Assembly: GCA_963971535.1 (NCBI GenBank)
Contig: OZ020589.1
Coordinates: forward strand, 75,410,311 to 75,474,310
Source of the DNA: Notolepis coatsorum
Lineage: Eukaryota; Chordata; Actinopteri; Aulopiformes; Paralepididae
Length of the DNA stretch: 64,000 nucleotides
Direction of reading: 5' to 3'
The translations under genes were made by a program, and so were the position numbers. Positions 33,802-45,176 of the stretch are shown here, piece by piece. Under the pieces are notes generated by a model. That model had not been told where the DNA came from and did not search any database. It saw only the letters and a program-made list of their open reading frames with translations. The number at the start of each line of letters is the position of its first letter. The first letter of the stretch is position 1.

Positions 33802-34686
33802 GAGGATTTGCTGAAACTGCAAGCAGTGACAGAAGGCATGCACATTAGGTAAAGGTAAAAAGCGTAGACCTGACAAAAATTTTGCAGTGTGCAAAACGGG
33901 GAAGTTTACTCAACCGAGAAACAGAAATCCCACAGAAAAAGTAAGGGTACCACTTGCATTAGTTGACACGGACCTAGCCGGTCCAGTAAGCAACGAGTCC
34001 ATAGGAGGCTTTAGATATGTACAGTCTTTTACAGATGTGTGCACAGGGGCAGTGTTTGTTTACTTTCTCAAAGCAAAGAGTGACACACTCCAGGCCACGG
34101 AGAAATTCCTGGCAGACGTAGCCCCTTATGGTAACGTAGGATGCTTGAGATCCGACAACGAAACCGAGTTCACAAACAGAGAGTTCCAATCACTGTTGAG
34201 AAGGTACAAGATAAGACACGAGACGTCACGTCCATATCCCCCACACCAGAACGGAGTGGCAGAGAGGGAATGGTGCACCCTTTTCGAAATGGCTAGGTGT
34301 AAGCTAGTAGATAGTAACTTACCTAAGAGCCTATGGCATTATGCGGTGCAAGAAGCCGCTTACACCAGAAACAGGTGCTTTAATAAGCACTCGGGCACCA
34401 CCCCGTATACAGCACTGACAGGAAAGAAGTGTAATCTAGCCAGAATGCACCGATTTGGATCAGTGTGTTATGCGTACCTGCAGGACAGGGGAAAGCCCGG
34501 GTCCAGATGCGTAAAAGGACTTTTTGTAGGACACGACAAGGGAAGCCCCGCTTTCCTAATTTATCATCCCGGTAAAGGGAGAGTGCAGAAACACATGCTA
34601 GTCGAGTTTGTCACAAAGGCAACATGTGAGAGCGAGACACAGACAGAGGAGCCAGAGCTGGACTCCAGAGTAAGGTGTGTAGAAAC
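33802..34686 (+). pseudogene. Copia integrase
   Basis: After stops near 33800-33850 the frame 33887-34686 encodes the integrase core. The DDE residues lie in LVDTDLAGP, CLRSDNETEF and HQNGVAERE, with spacing normal for Ty1/copia. GKPGSRCVKGLFVGHDKGSPAFLIYHP is the conserved C-terminal motif. The catalytic triad is intact. The frame ends in a hAT MITE at 34687; beyond GTAGAAAC the protein continues at 35199. Confidence 0.87.
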
Positions 34687-35198
34687 TAGGGCTGTCCTCG
34701 ACTAAGGATTTGGATGGTCGACTATGATTGGCCAAAATGTGCGGTTAGTCGACTATTGGTAAAAAAAAAAGAAAAAAGAAAAGTATAATATTTTTAAATA
34801 TATATTTTTTTAATATATATATATTTTTTTGTATCATTCCATTTGGGCTGTGGGGGGTGCTTAATGTCTGAAGGAGTCGACTGAAGGCTTCTTGTCCTCT
34901 GCAAAAGCATGCAATTGGTCCACTGATGGATACATCTTGATATTTGTCTAATCTAGTGTGTTCATTAGATGGGTGAAATCCTCTTTCAGTGCCTCTGTGC
35001 CTGTTTTCGTAGGCAGTTAGCTTCTGGTATGCGTGCCATTAGTGTTAGCCACGCTTCTAGGCCTCTTTTCTTTTATAATATATAAATATTATAATTATTA
35101 TATATATTTTTTTATATATTCGACTAAGAGGTTGGCCAGTCGATTACGGCTCCTTTCGACCAATTAGTCAACTAATCGACTAATAGGGGTCAGCCCTA
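34687..35198. mobile_element. hAT MITE, 512 bp
   Basis: Inverted ends TAGGGCTG at 34687 and CAGCCCTA at 35191-35198. A perfect 8-bp target duplication GTAGAAAC (34679-34686, 35199-35206) is present. Subterminal TCGACTA/TTAGTCGA motifs occur in both arms. The AT-rich interior has no coding capacity. It interrupts the Copia pol frame. Confidence 0.93.
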
Positions 35199-36333
35199 GT
35201 AGAAACAGAGACACATCAGCCCAGTGTACTTAGTACGGTCGTGCAGGCAGACAGTCAGCCACCCCCAGAGGGCGGTGACGAGGAGCACCCGAGGGTGACG
35301 TCAAGTGCCCAAAGCAGTGGGAGGTATCCCTCAAGGGAACACAAACCCCCAAAGTATCTGACAGACTATGCACGGAAAGGGAGTGACGAGGAGGACAGTA
35401 CACCTACCCCCGTTGATTACTGCTACAGGCTAGTCAGTGGGGTAACCCCGACCTTTAAAGAGGTCACATTGTCCCCCGAATCAAGTAAATGGGGGAGAGC
35501 AAGGAATGAGGAGATGAGGTCCCTAGAGGACAACCACCTTTGCTCCAGCCAAGTTACCAGAGGGCAGACAGACAGTGGGAGGGAAATGGGTGTATTCAAC
35601 CAAGTTACCAGAGGGCAGACAGACAGTGGGAGGGAAATGGGTGTATTCTATTCAGGAGGGTATTGAAGGCCACGACAAATACAAAGTATGGTTCGTAGCA
35701 AATTGCTTAAATGCTGAAGGAGGGTACTCCATGTTTAAATACTGAAGGAGGGTGACTAACTGCTTAAATGCTGAAGGAGGGTACTCCATGTTTAAATACT
35801 GAAGGAGGGTGACTAACTGCTTAAATGCAGGAGGATGATACTCTAGGTTTAAATATGGGAGGAGTAGAATCCAGGTTTAAATACCTGATTAGAGTCCATG
35901 TCTAAATACTGAAATGGATCCTATGTTTAATTCCATGTTTAAGTACAGAGGTGTCCATGTCTAAATACTGAAATGGATCCTATGTTTAATTCCATGTTTA
36001 AGTACAGAGGTGGATGATTTACCATGTTTAAATACAAAAATGGATCCCATGTTTAAATACAAAGGTGGATGACTTACCATGTTCTCAATGATTTAACCAT
36101 GTGGGAAAGACCCTGAAAAGTTTTGACATGCAAGAATGTAGATCAAGGGAAACACCATGTGATCAAAAACTACACTATCAGGAGGATGCTCAGAAACTGA
36201 CAGATGTAAAAATGTACAGAGAAGCTGTGGGTAGCCTCATTTATTTAACAACACTGACCTATGTTTTGTAGTGAGTAAACTGTCACAGCATTTTGCTGAC
36301 CCCACAGAGGAGCATTGGATTACAGCAAAACAT
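35199..36333 (+). pseudogene. Copia RT remnant with minisatellite in place of the catalytic core
   Basis: Resumes the Copia frame with REHKPPKYLTDYARK and an N-terminal RT segment (ARNEEMRSLEDN, KLPEGRQTVGGKWVYSIQEG, YKVWFVAN). A 49-bp tandem duplication (about 35550-35648) shifts the frame. From 35704 to about 36090 the sequence is a minisatellite, and no YVDD box is found. After it comes the RT C-terminal/RNase H linker (REAVGSLIYLTT, then EEHWITAKH in another frame) up to the L1 target at 36334. Roughly the central RT domain has been lost. Confidence 0.8.
35704..36090. repeat. GTTTAAATAC-based minisatellite
   Basis: A 57-bp unit starting TGCTTAAATGC at 35704, 35761 and (diverged) 35818. 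Then a separate duplicated block of about 55 bp contains GTCTAAATACTGAAATGGAT (about 35899 and 35954). All share a CATGTTTAAATAC-like core. Confidence 0.88.
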
Positions 36334-36679
36334 GTCTTTTGTTATCTTTTTTTTTTTTATATTTTTTTTATTATTGCAAAACAAAAAATTATTAAAAGTC
36401 AGTACTCAACACACAATGCATAATGAAACTTTCAGTAAAGGTGGTTATAATATATGCAAGTACAGAAACAGGATAAAACAAAAATAGTCTATAATAACAT
36501 TTTAGCCGTATACAGTGTATATCCAGCGAAATTACAATTATATAAATGTTAGTATATAATATACCCCTAATACCTATTTTCTAAAACCCTACACACATAT
36601 GCTCCAGCTCAACCCCCCCCCCCTCCCGGACCCCCTCTTGGATAGTACCTCCATTATCCCTCACTCCTAACCAGACACC

Positions 36680-39600
36680 ACCATTATAAGCTAGCTTTTA
36701 TTCTCTCCACCACTTCTAACCACATTGACATTTTGGATTCATTGAGCCCCAGAATTCTTGCTGTAGATATTTCTTGATATATCACATCAAGATATGTAAG
36801 AAACCACACTTTTCGGCACATTTTTTCCGGTTGAAACCAACGTGATGCGATCAGTTTTTTAGCTACTGTGATACCCGATAAAACCAATCTTTTTAGTTGT
36901 GGATTCACTGCACATCTTTCCAGAATGCCTTAACTGGTGGGCAGTCCCAATACATGTGCATAAATGTTCCTTCGTCCCCATTTGTACATTGGGAGCATTT
37001 GGAGTCTTGTATAAGCCCCATTTTGCACAGCCTTATAGGAGTCAAGTATGTCCTGTGAATATAGTTCAGATTGATTTGTTGATGATCCGGGTTCCTTGAT
37101 GTAAGTCGGACATTTGCCCAGGCTCCTTGCCAATCAAAGTCATATTCCAGGTCTGGTATATCCCTCCTCCAGACAGTGTCTATTTGAAGGGTTTCATACG
37201 AGGACGTTAGTAATTGATAATAAAAACTTGATACAAAACCTCCCAATGTATCTCTTTCATAGAAAAATTTGTGGTATCTGTGGTGTTCAATTGGTACGAG
37301 TAATGGAACACTGTGAGATCTCATACAAAGTCGTAACTGTATGTAAAAAAGCCATGTGGACTCGGTGAGATTAAACTTTATGCATATTTCGACATAACTA
37401 CAGAGGCCCTTGTTATTAAAAATATCCCCTAATGAGTGTATGCCTTTCTCTTCCCATATAGGGAATCTTATAGGTCGTTTTCCCATTAAGAGTGCATTGT
37501 TATTGAATATGGGAGTGTGATTATGCCATTCTTGAGGGTTAGGATATTTCTTTTGTGTTTCCCGCCATGTTCTGATTGCATGGGTAATTATTGGGCCAAA
37601 TTCTCGCTCACAATGCTTGATTGAAAGTTTAGTGTGTGCTATGTCTTTCAGTCTCTGTGGGGCTACCATGTTTTCTTCTAATTCTCTCCAAGATACCAAA
37701 GCCTGGGGGTCAAACCATATCTTCACTGGTCTTAATGTGAAGGCCTTAAAATATTGTAAAAAATCTGGGACTGCCATGCCACCGTCTGCTTTATTTCTCT
37801 GTGCGGTGGATCTTTTTATGCGAGGTGGTTTGTTATTCCAAATAAATTTGTATGTGGAGGTTTGTAATCTTTTCCAGTAGCCCTCTGGAGGAGGTAACGG
37901 AAGCATTGAGCTGAAGAAATTGATTCTTGGTAATACATCCATCTTAACTATTGACACCCTTGCCTGTACTGAGTTTTTAAGTTTTGCCCACCTGTCCAGG
38001 TCGTCTTTGATTTTGTTCTGTATTTTTGTGTAATTGTGCTTCACCGTTTGTCTTATGGTGGGAAATATTTCCACACCCAAGCATCTGAAATGTTTGACCA
38101 TGGGTATCGCACCTGGGAGGGTTGTGTCTTTTTTTGCACTGGTGTTAAGAGGAAGAAAAGCCGACTTAGGCCAATTTATTTTAAATCCCGATAAATCACC
38201 AAAGTTTTCTATCAACTGTGTTGTTGGGATTTTGCATGAACAATATTACGTCGTCCGCATATAAACTAATTTTAAGATGTGTGCCCTTGATTACTATTGG
38301 TTCTATGTGTTGGGATTGTCTTATAAATTGTGCTAAAGGTTCTAATGATAGATCGAATAGTCCGGGACTAAGAGGGCAACCCTGTCTGGCTGAGCGTGAT
38401 ACCGGAAAGATATCGGAGATGAATGTGCCTGTTGTGATCCTGGCCGATGGGTCCTTGTATAGTACTTTAATCATATCAATGAATCCTTTTCCTAACCCCA
38501 TCCTTTCTAATACTGCCCATAGAAACGACCATTCCAACCTGTCAAATGCTTTCATAGCATCCAGGGATAGTATCGCCTTAGGTGTGGTGTCCTCTTTGTC
38601 TGCATCTAGTACGTGCAGTATTCGCCTTATGTTATCATTGATCAGGCGACCTTTTATGAAGCCTGTTTGGTCCGGATGAACTAAAGACGTCATATGCTTT
38701 TGCAATCTGATGGCTAATATCTTAGAGTACAGTTTGACATCGGTTCCGAGGAGGCTTAAAGGACGGTAACTACCGCACTCAGTGGGGTCTTTGTCTTTTT
38801 TGTGAAGAACTGAAATGAGTGCAGTATTTTGGTGTTTATGGAAGCTTCCCTCTTTGACTGAGTATAAGATCATATTTAGTAATAAGGGTCCAAATATGTC
38901 CCAACAAGAAATGTACATTTCTGATGGGATACCGTCAATTCCCGGAGCCTTGCCGTTTTTCATTCCGGATATGGCCTTCTTGAGTTCTTCTAATGTGATC
39001 GGTACTTCTAACTGTTTAGCGTCGTCCTCCGTAAGTTTAGGGAGAGTAATTTGATTAAGATATGTGTCTAATTTGTCTTGATCAAAGGTCGTTTCTGAAT
39101 TATATAAATCGGAGTAGAATTCTTTGAATGTATCGTTTATTATTTTGGGTTCTGTTACTAGAGCTTGTTGTTTTCTAATGGCAGTTATATCTGCAAATTT
39201 TGCATTAATTCTTAGTCGCATGGCTAATAGGTGACTAGGTTTAGAGCCTTGGAAGTACTGCTGTTGTCTTGTGCTGCGTATTTGCAATTCCGATTTTTGT
39301 CTGTATATTGCTTTGATCTCTGTCTTTAGAATGTTTACTTGGTTTTCTAGTCTAGTAGAGTTGTTGTATTTTAAAGAATTAAAAAGCGTTGAGTAAAGCG
39401 TTTCCATTTCAGATAGTTTTGTGTTTTGATTTTTGCGCAATATGGAGGAAAATCTATCCGAGAAATCCTTAATCATAGTCTTTACCGACATCCATAATAT
39501 TCTGGGATCTTGCACCGAGTTAGCATTATCCCGTAGGAATATTGTGAGAGCTTCTTTAATTTGTGTAATGAATTCATTGTTGTTAAGCAGCATAGAATTA

Positions 39601-40349
39601 AAACGCCATCTTGGGGCCCGGGAAGATAGTGTACCAAATGTTGCTTTCAGGATTAAGTAGCAGTGATCTGATAGCGCATTGGGTGTCATTTCCACTTCAT
39701 ATTTATCAAATATTCTCGGGGATGCAAAGACGTAATCAATTCTGGATAGTGTGTTGTGTCTCGACGAACGACAGGAGTACTTGCGGGTCATGGGGTTAAG
39801 TGAACGCCATAAATCAGTTACCCCTGTTGATTTCGACCAATCTTTTAATGCTTTAGATGAATTTTTTTGTTCGCTGGAAAAGGTAAGGTAAGTTTTGTCC
39901 ATCCTTGGGTTCCAAATGGCATTAAAATCCGCACCTATTATATATGAGTATTCGGGATGGTTTAACATTTCTCCGGTTAGTGAAGTGAAGAAACCCACTT
40001 CGTACAAATTTGGGGCATATACCGCTGCCAATGCAATTTTCCTGTTATTGTGTATAATCCTAGCTATAGTTATGCGCCCCTCAGCATCCGACCATACCCC
40101 TTTCAATTCGATATTTAATTTGCGTCTGACGACTATGGCTACCCCTCTAGTTCTCGTAACAAAAGAAGAGTGACTAATATTATGGTATATGTTATCCGCT
40201 AACGTATTTATGTCTTCCTCTAAAATGTGCGTTTCGCTTAATAGAGCCACGTCCACATGTTCTTTTTTCATCAGTGTGAGCACGCTTTTGCGTTTGTGTT
40301 GTTTGTTTATCCCACCGGTGTTCCATACCATTATATTCAAACTAGCCAT
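36680..40349 (-). pseudogene. L1 ORF2: endonuclease, reverse transcriptase, C-terminal zinc knuckle
   Basis: Read from 40349 down. The AP endonuclease has NIMVWNTGGI, LLSETH, GADFNAIWNP, SRIDYVFASP and SDHCYLI. RT motifs are GKAPGIDGIPSEMY, YRPLSLLGTD, LSLDAMKAFDRLEW (catalytic Asp), RQGCPLSPGLFDL and LYADDVILF. A thumb/C-terminal segment continues from 38215 to 36905 and ends with CSQCTNGDEGTFMHMYWDC, the C-x2-C-H-C motif of L1 ORF2. Two frameshifts break it, near 38200 and near 36905. The last residues (NPQLKRLVLSG) run to about 36684. All catalytic motifs are present, so the loss is recent. Confidence 0.92.
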
Positions 40350-41507
40350 AATCTATGCATGTTTTTGTGTAGTTTTTGGTAATGTTTCTGGAGTGTGAAG
40401 CTACAATAGATGTACATCCAATTAATGAGGTCCCGTTGAGAGCTGAGCTTAAAAACATATATATATACAAATAAAAATCCCCTAATTTCCCCTCACCCAG
40501 AAAGTCGTACAGGCCTGTGTTCCAAGAACACATCCTCCGCGATTGACTTTCTCCCATAGTCCACCGGATTGCCCAAACTAAGCATTGTAATCTTAATCTA
40601 TCTATGCTAATTGCCATAGGATCTAACATTTCCATTCTATTGCAATAGAATGTCGCTTTTGGTCTTGCACCTTCCCTTACTGTAATGAAGTGTTGTGATA
40701 AATGACAGAAAAAATAAAATAAAAAATAAAAAAAGAGAATAAACTTTTATCGACATATTCATTTGAACCCTCTACTAACATGTGGAAAAAAGGAAAAAAG
40801 GAAAAGATTGTAGAGCAATATTGACACCTTAATGTGAAGAACATTGGAAAAGAACAATGTAAGTTAAAATATATTTAAAAAAATATAGAGTAATGAGAAG
40901 AAAAAATTAAATAAAATAAAAATCAATGGAAAGATATAGATAAGGAATGAGAGATAGAGTAATTATCAACGTGGAGAAGCCACTAGAATCGAATTAACAG
41001 ATTAGATAAGATAGAAAAGCAGCACCTTTTAGAGCTTCAATGTGCCTTCAATGGAGTGATTACTTAAATTGTTAGAATAACCTTGTAGTGTTCATACGTT
41101 TAAGTGTGGTTAATTTTTAAAATATTATTAAAGACTGATAGAACTTCATTTAATTTATTATCTGCTATGTGTATACACACCGGATGTTTATTGTTAGAGT
41201 TGTAGGCTTCGTTGTCATGGTGCTTTATATTCTAGAAGGTTGTAGAGTATACTAGTGCCTAGACTATTTTATGTTCCAGAATGATCTAAGAGACCCAGGG
41301 CATTTGAGCGATAAACCCAGAATATTCCAGATAGATCTTTTTGCTATGATATGTATTTGTCTCCTCAGAGACCAGAGTCTGAAATTATAATGTATTATGA
41401 ATCGTATTATACACAGTACACATTGTTATAGACGGCTTGCATATCGTCTGCTACCTTGATGAACACAATAAAGTCATTCTAACACTGGTATACATTGAGA
41501 AAGAGGC
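40350..41507 (-). other. L1 inter-ORF spacer
   Basis: A 1.16-kb AT-rich interval between ORF1 and ORF2 without a supported frame. It is long compared with the short spacer in mammalian L1. It may be lineage-typical or an insertion; I see no terminal repeats. Confidence 0.6.
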
Positions 41508-42671
41508 TTATATGTTTCCGGCATTTTCGACCTGCCTTGGGTTATTTGCTCCATTTCGATTCAGAAAATCCTCAGCTTCAATAGGTGTGTGTATATCTGA
41601 CCTGCGACCGTCACTGCCCAAGAATGATAACAGCGCTGGGTATGATAGCCTTGGCTTGTAACCGGCTTTGAACAGCTTTTGCATCACCTCTTTGTATGGT
41701 AGACGTCGGATGATGGCATCTTTGCTCAAATCTTCGTAGATAAATATTGGTTTACCACCATAATTCAGATTCCCACGTTGGTTGCGAGCAAATTTGATGA
41801 TGTCATCCCTTGTTGTAGTCTTCCGCAGGGTGACAATGATGACTCTTGGCCCGTTGATTCTTTGCCCCCGAGAACCGATTCTGTAAACTTGATCCACTTC
41901 TGGCACTTTGTTTGGATCGATGTTACTCAAAATCGTTGATAACACTGTTGGAAAGTTGGGATCTTCGCAGTTTACTGCTTCTTCAAGCCCTACAATGCGG
42001 ATGTTATTCCGCCTGTGGTAGCGTTGGGTTTCTAGTAGCCTCTCCGTCGCTTCGTTTTTAAGCCCTTGTATTTCCCTCCGATATTCTTCTTTCACTCTTT
42101 CCATCTCTTTTCCCATCTCTGTCATGCCACCCTCGTTCGCTTGGACTGCCTTTGTGATTTCTGTCACCGTATTCTCCACTGTCGTGATTCGCATGGACTG
42201 TAAAGCGCCCGCTCTCATAACCTCTTCGAATTTAGTATCGATGTGTTCAACGTGTGCTTTGAAAGCGACCATCTGTTCTTTTACGTGTGCTTTGAAAGCG
42301 ACCATCTGTTCTTTTATCAGGATAGTCAGGGAGTTGAAGTCGGGTTGTGTAATTGAACTGCTTGTGTCAGTTGATGTTGTTGGAGCAGTGAGGGATCCGA
42401 TGGATGTTTTTGCTATTATCTTCTCAAAATCGCCTGCTTTTTCCTTCACGGTATTTTTTTCTGATGTTCCTGTTATGTTGTCATCTATTGTCTCCCTCTC
42501 GGGGCCAGTTGTCTTTGGTCCCTGTGTATTCTCCTCTGTATTCCCCGCGTCGGGGCTCACCAACGGATCTGCCACAGCGTCGCCTGTCATTTTCTTTGAT
42601 CGTGTTTCAATCGGCGCCGTTAGATTTGCCGTTTCTTGTTTCTTTCCCGTCTTTTCCCTATCCTTAACCAT
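41508..42671 (-). CDS. L1 ORF1 protein (RNA-binding chaperone)
   Basis: Intact frame of 387 residues. The N-terminal region is T/E/K-rich and disordered. A coiled coil spans about residues 115-215 and includes a tandem KEQMVAFKAHV duplication and MGKEMERVKEEYRREIQ. The RRM-like core has HRRNNIRIVGLEE, and the C-terminal domain has PRVIIVTLRKTTTRDDIIKFAR and KPIFIYEDLSKDAI. In L1 this protein trimerises through the coiled coil and coats L1 RNA in the ribonucleoprotein. The start ATG at 42671 lies about 160 bp from the 5' end. ORF1 is open while ORF2 has two frameshifts. Confidence 0.92.
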   Translation of the reverse strand: MVKDREKTGKKQETANLTAPIETRSKKMTGDAVADPLVSPDAGNTEENTQGPKTTGPERETIDDNITGTSEKNTVKEKAGDFEKIIAKTSIGSLTAPTTSTDTSSSITQPDFNSLTILIKEQMVAFKAHVKEQMVAFKAHVEHIDTKFEEVMRAGALQSMRITTVENTVTEITKAVQANEGGMTEMGKEMERVKEEYRREIQGLKNEATERLLETQRYHRRNNIRIVGLEEAVNCEDPNFPTVLSTILSNIDPNKVPEVDQVYRIGSRGQRINGPRVIIVTLRKTTTRDDIIKFARNQRGNLNYGGKPIFIYEDLSKDAIIRRLPYKEVMQKLFKAGYKPRLSYPALLSFLGSDGRRSDIHTPIEAEDFLNRNGANNPRQVENAGNI

Positions 42672-42849
42672 GTTGTCTTTTGATATAGTTAGTAGAAGGT
42701 CTTATCAATACATACGATGTGGTCTAATCTCTTTTGGTATTGTCCAAATAAGGTTTTTAAACGAAATTAACGATAACGGGAGCGGAGCTGTAACCAATTG
42801 CGTGCGCTACATATTGCAGCTAAACAGGAAGTCCGTCTTTTGTTATCTT

Positions 42850-43590
42850 AAAGGTACAGCAGATAAACAATTGTGTTTCAGAAAGAGCAGCACGGGTCTA
42901 GGACATAAAGCCCACAGTGCTGCAGACTGGGCAGCTGACACCACAGATAGAAGGAGTACCACAGGATATTGTGTGAGTTTGAACACAGACAGCTCACTGG
43001 TTTCGGGGAAAACAAAGAAGCAGCCCACAGTGGCACTATCAACTTGTGAAGCCAAATATATGGCTATAGCTATGACCATACAGGAGTGTATTTATCCAGA
43101 ACAACTGCTCGAAGTGATGGAGATAAGATTATGAGTATATTGCTTAATATGTAATAGGTAATTGGAATGTATCCTCTATACCGAATATGGTGGTTTTGAA
43201 GATGAGGGGCGTTTTGAAAATGATGGACACTGTGTATGTATGAAGACTGTTGTTTATGAGGGCAACCAGGGAACCATTGTGATTGCTAGGAACCCAGTGT
43301 GTCGACATAGAGGTAAGCATGTCGATATAGAAAATATCATCTCATCAGATCTGTCATCAGAGAAGAAAGAATAACACTGGTTTACTGTCCAATGGACGAC
43401 AGGGTAGCAGACACTATGAGGAAACCTGTTCCAAATTAAAATTGAAGGGATTTGCAAAGGTCAATTTTAATGTGTTTAATGTGTAAATATTGACTGCCAT
43501 ACTCTGTTGATGTTTTGGATTATATTATTTCCTTTGTAAAATGTTTTTTGGAGAAGTTATTCAGTATGCTAATACAAACCTAAGTGGGAG
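42850..43590 (+). pseudogene. Copia RNase H C-terminal part and 3' non-coding end
   Basis: Continues after the L1 target duplication with LKGTADKQLCFRKSS, HSAADWAADTTDRRSTTGYC and PTVALSTCEAKYMAIA, conserved motifs of the Copia RNase H. The frame reaches 43134. Further remnants (GNQGTIVIARNPVCRHRGKH near 43258-43317, then VYCPMDDRVADTM in another frame) follow. AAGTGGGAG just before 43591 is the polypurine tract next to the 3' LTR. Confidence 0.87.
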
Positions 43591-43886
43591 TGTTTAAGTC
43601 AGAGGTTCTATGTAGGATTGTTAGTAACTGTCTAACTGCATATATAACTGTTTCCACTAGATGGCGCTCTAGGCGGAGCCACTCAAGAACACCACCAGGT
43701 GGCGAGTATAAATCGAGATGTCTCCTCCCACTCTACCTCTTTCCCCCCAGCCTCTCAGTGAGAGGATAACTCTAGAACTGCTGCTCATACCGTGTGAATA
43801 AATAAACCACGCCAGTTAAAGGCTAAAGATAGAAACCATGCCTCTTGACCACATTATTGTCGCCCTATAGCCGGATTCTGTCAACA
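43591..43886 (+). mobile_element. Copia 3' LTR
   Basis: Begins TGTTTAAGTC (5' LTR has TGTTGAAGTC) and ends TCAACA, followed by the GGCGC duplication. Confidence 0.93.
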
Positions 43887-44047
43887 GGCGCCTACCACCA
43901 TACTGGTGTCAGCATGTATGGTTCAGTGTGACCGCTGGTACACTTGGAGTATGAAAAGCAAAGTACTGCAGACTATCTGTCTGTATATGTGCCCTGTACA
44001 TGGAGACTTTGTTACTTCTTTACACTCACCCCACACATCAGCAGCAG

Positions 44048-44331
44048 CTTTTCACCTGGCAGCGCGGACTCTCACTGGGAGAGTGTAACATGTGGAAGGT
44101 CACACTACCTCCCTCCAGATCCTTCCCTCGCTGTGCAGGCGCCCTGACCGAACTGTAGGAGTCGCTGTTTACAACGACCCGGACCCACCCACCGGCTTCC
44201 CTCCCGCTGACTCTGCCAATCGAGCCAGTATGACGGCCGGCCAAGCCGGAGGCAACGCTGACAGCCGGATTCGATACCAGTGTCTCTTGCATTGGTGACG
44301 AACGCTTAGTCCGCTGCGCCACCCAGCCGCC
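44048..44331 (-). mobile_element. SINE copy 2, 3'-truncated
   Basis: On the minus strand it begins GCGGCTGGGTGGCGCAGCGG with the A-box, then a B-box variant, and matches the first 280 bp of the 4723 SINE, ending at GGTGAAAAGCTG. The 3' part is missing. Confidence 0.82.
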
Positions 44332-44695
44332 AGTGAAATATTTTTTTATTGGATCTGGGTTTACAGTATACTATTGATATACCATAGGACATGATAATAG
44401 GACAATACATTTCAAATGTCATCATACAGGGTCTAATATAGTCTGAAAATTAGTAGTAGTCTTTTGATAGTAATATGGGTAGCTTTAACCTCTTAAGCCC
44501 GATCAGCCCGGTACCGGTACGAGATTTATTTCACGCCATAAATAGATCAATACAGTCTGTATGAATTAATGTTTATGGGTTTAGCGGTACACAGAAGCCA
44601 CGGTTTGGTACGTACCTCGGTATTGTGGTCACGGTTCGGTACGAGTTCGGTACAACAGGAATTTTCTTTTTATTATCATTATATATTTATAATAA

Positions 44696-45176
44696 AAAAA
44701 ATTGTATCCACTTTTTCTCCTCCTTTTTCTGTGTTTTTCTCCCATCCCAATTTAGTCGTGCCAATTCCCCCCTCCCCTGTCTTGATCGTTGCTCGCATGT
44801 GCCCCCCACTGGTCGGTCGTAGGGAGGGTTGAAGAATCTATCGCATGTCCCCTCCGATACATGCGGAGTCAGCCAGCCACATCTTTTCACCTGCCAGCGC
44901 GGACTCTCATTGGCAAGATGTAACATGTGGGAGGCTCACACTACCCCCGCCATCTCCTGTCCTTGCTGTGCAGGCGCCCTGACCGACCTGTAGGAGTCGC
45001 TGTTTTACAACAACCAGATTACCACCCATCGACTTCCCTCCTGCTGACTCTGCCAATTGAGTCAGTATAACGGCGGGCCCAAGCCGGAGGCAACGCTGAC
45101 AGCCGGATTCAATACCGGTGTCTCTCGCATTGGTGACGAGCGCTTAGACCGCGGCGCTGCGCCACCCAGCCGCCCT
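44696..45176 (-). mobile_element. SINE copy 3, full length
   Basis: 481-bp minus-strand copy with A-box TGGCGCAGCGC and a B-box variant (GTATTGAATCC). A-rich 3' end at 44696. 12-bp target duplication TATTTATAATAA (44684-44695, 45177-45188). Same family as 4723-5184. Confidence 0.87.

Larger units (their letters stand above)
36349..42834 (-). mobile_element. L1 (LINE-1) retrotransposon, nearly full length
   Basis: A 6.5-kb minus-strand element with poly-A tail (poly-T from 36349), ORF2 and ORF1, and a perfect 15-bp target duplication GTCTTTTGTTATCTT (36334-36348, 42835-42849). The 5' UTR upstream of ORF1 is only about 160 bp. The target lies in the Copia RNase H region, whose frame rejoins across it. 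Confidence 0.93.
31805..43886 (+). mobile_element. Copia (Ty1-type) LTR retrotransposon, 12.1 kb with nested insertions
   Basis: LTRs of 296 bp each (31805-32100, 43591-43886) with TGTT...AACA ends and a perfect 5-bp target duplication GGCGC (31800-31804, 43887-43891). Internal order is Gag with zinc knuckles, protease, integrase, RT remnant, RNase H, which is the Copia order. It is interrupted by a hAT MITE (34687-35198) and an L1 (36349-42834). Without these the element is about 5.1 kb. The LTRs differ at about eight positions by eye, roughly 2.7%. Confidence 0.93.

Noticed and set aside
42124..43134. 336-residue plus-strand ORF
   Set aside because: A chimera: its first two thirds are antisense to L1 ORF1. 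Only the end, after 42850, is real Copia RNase H sequence.
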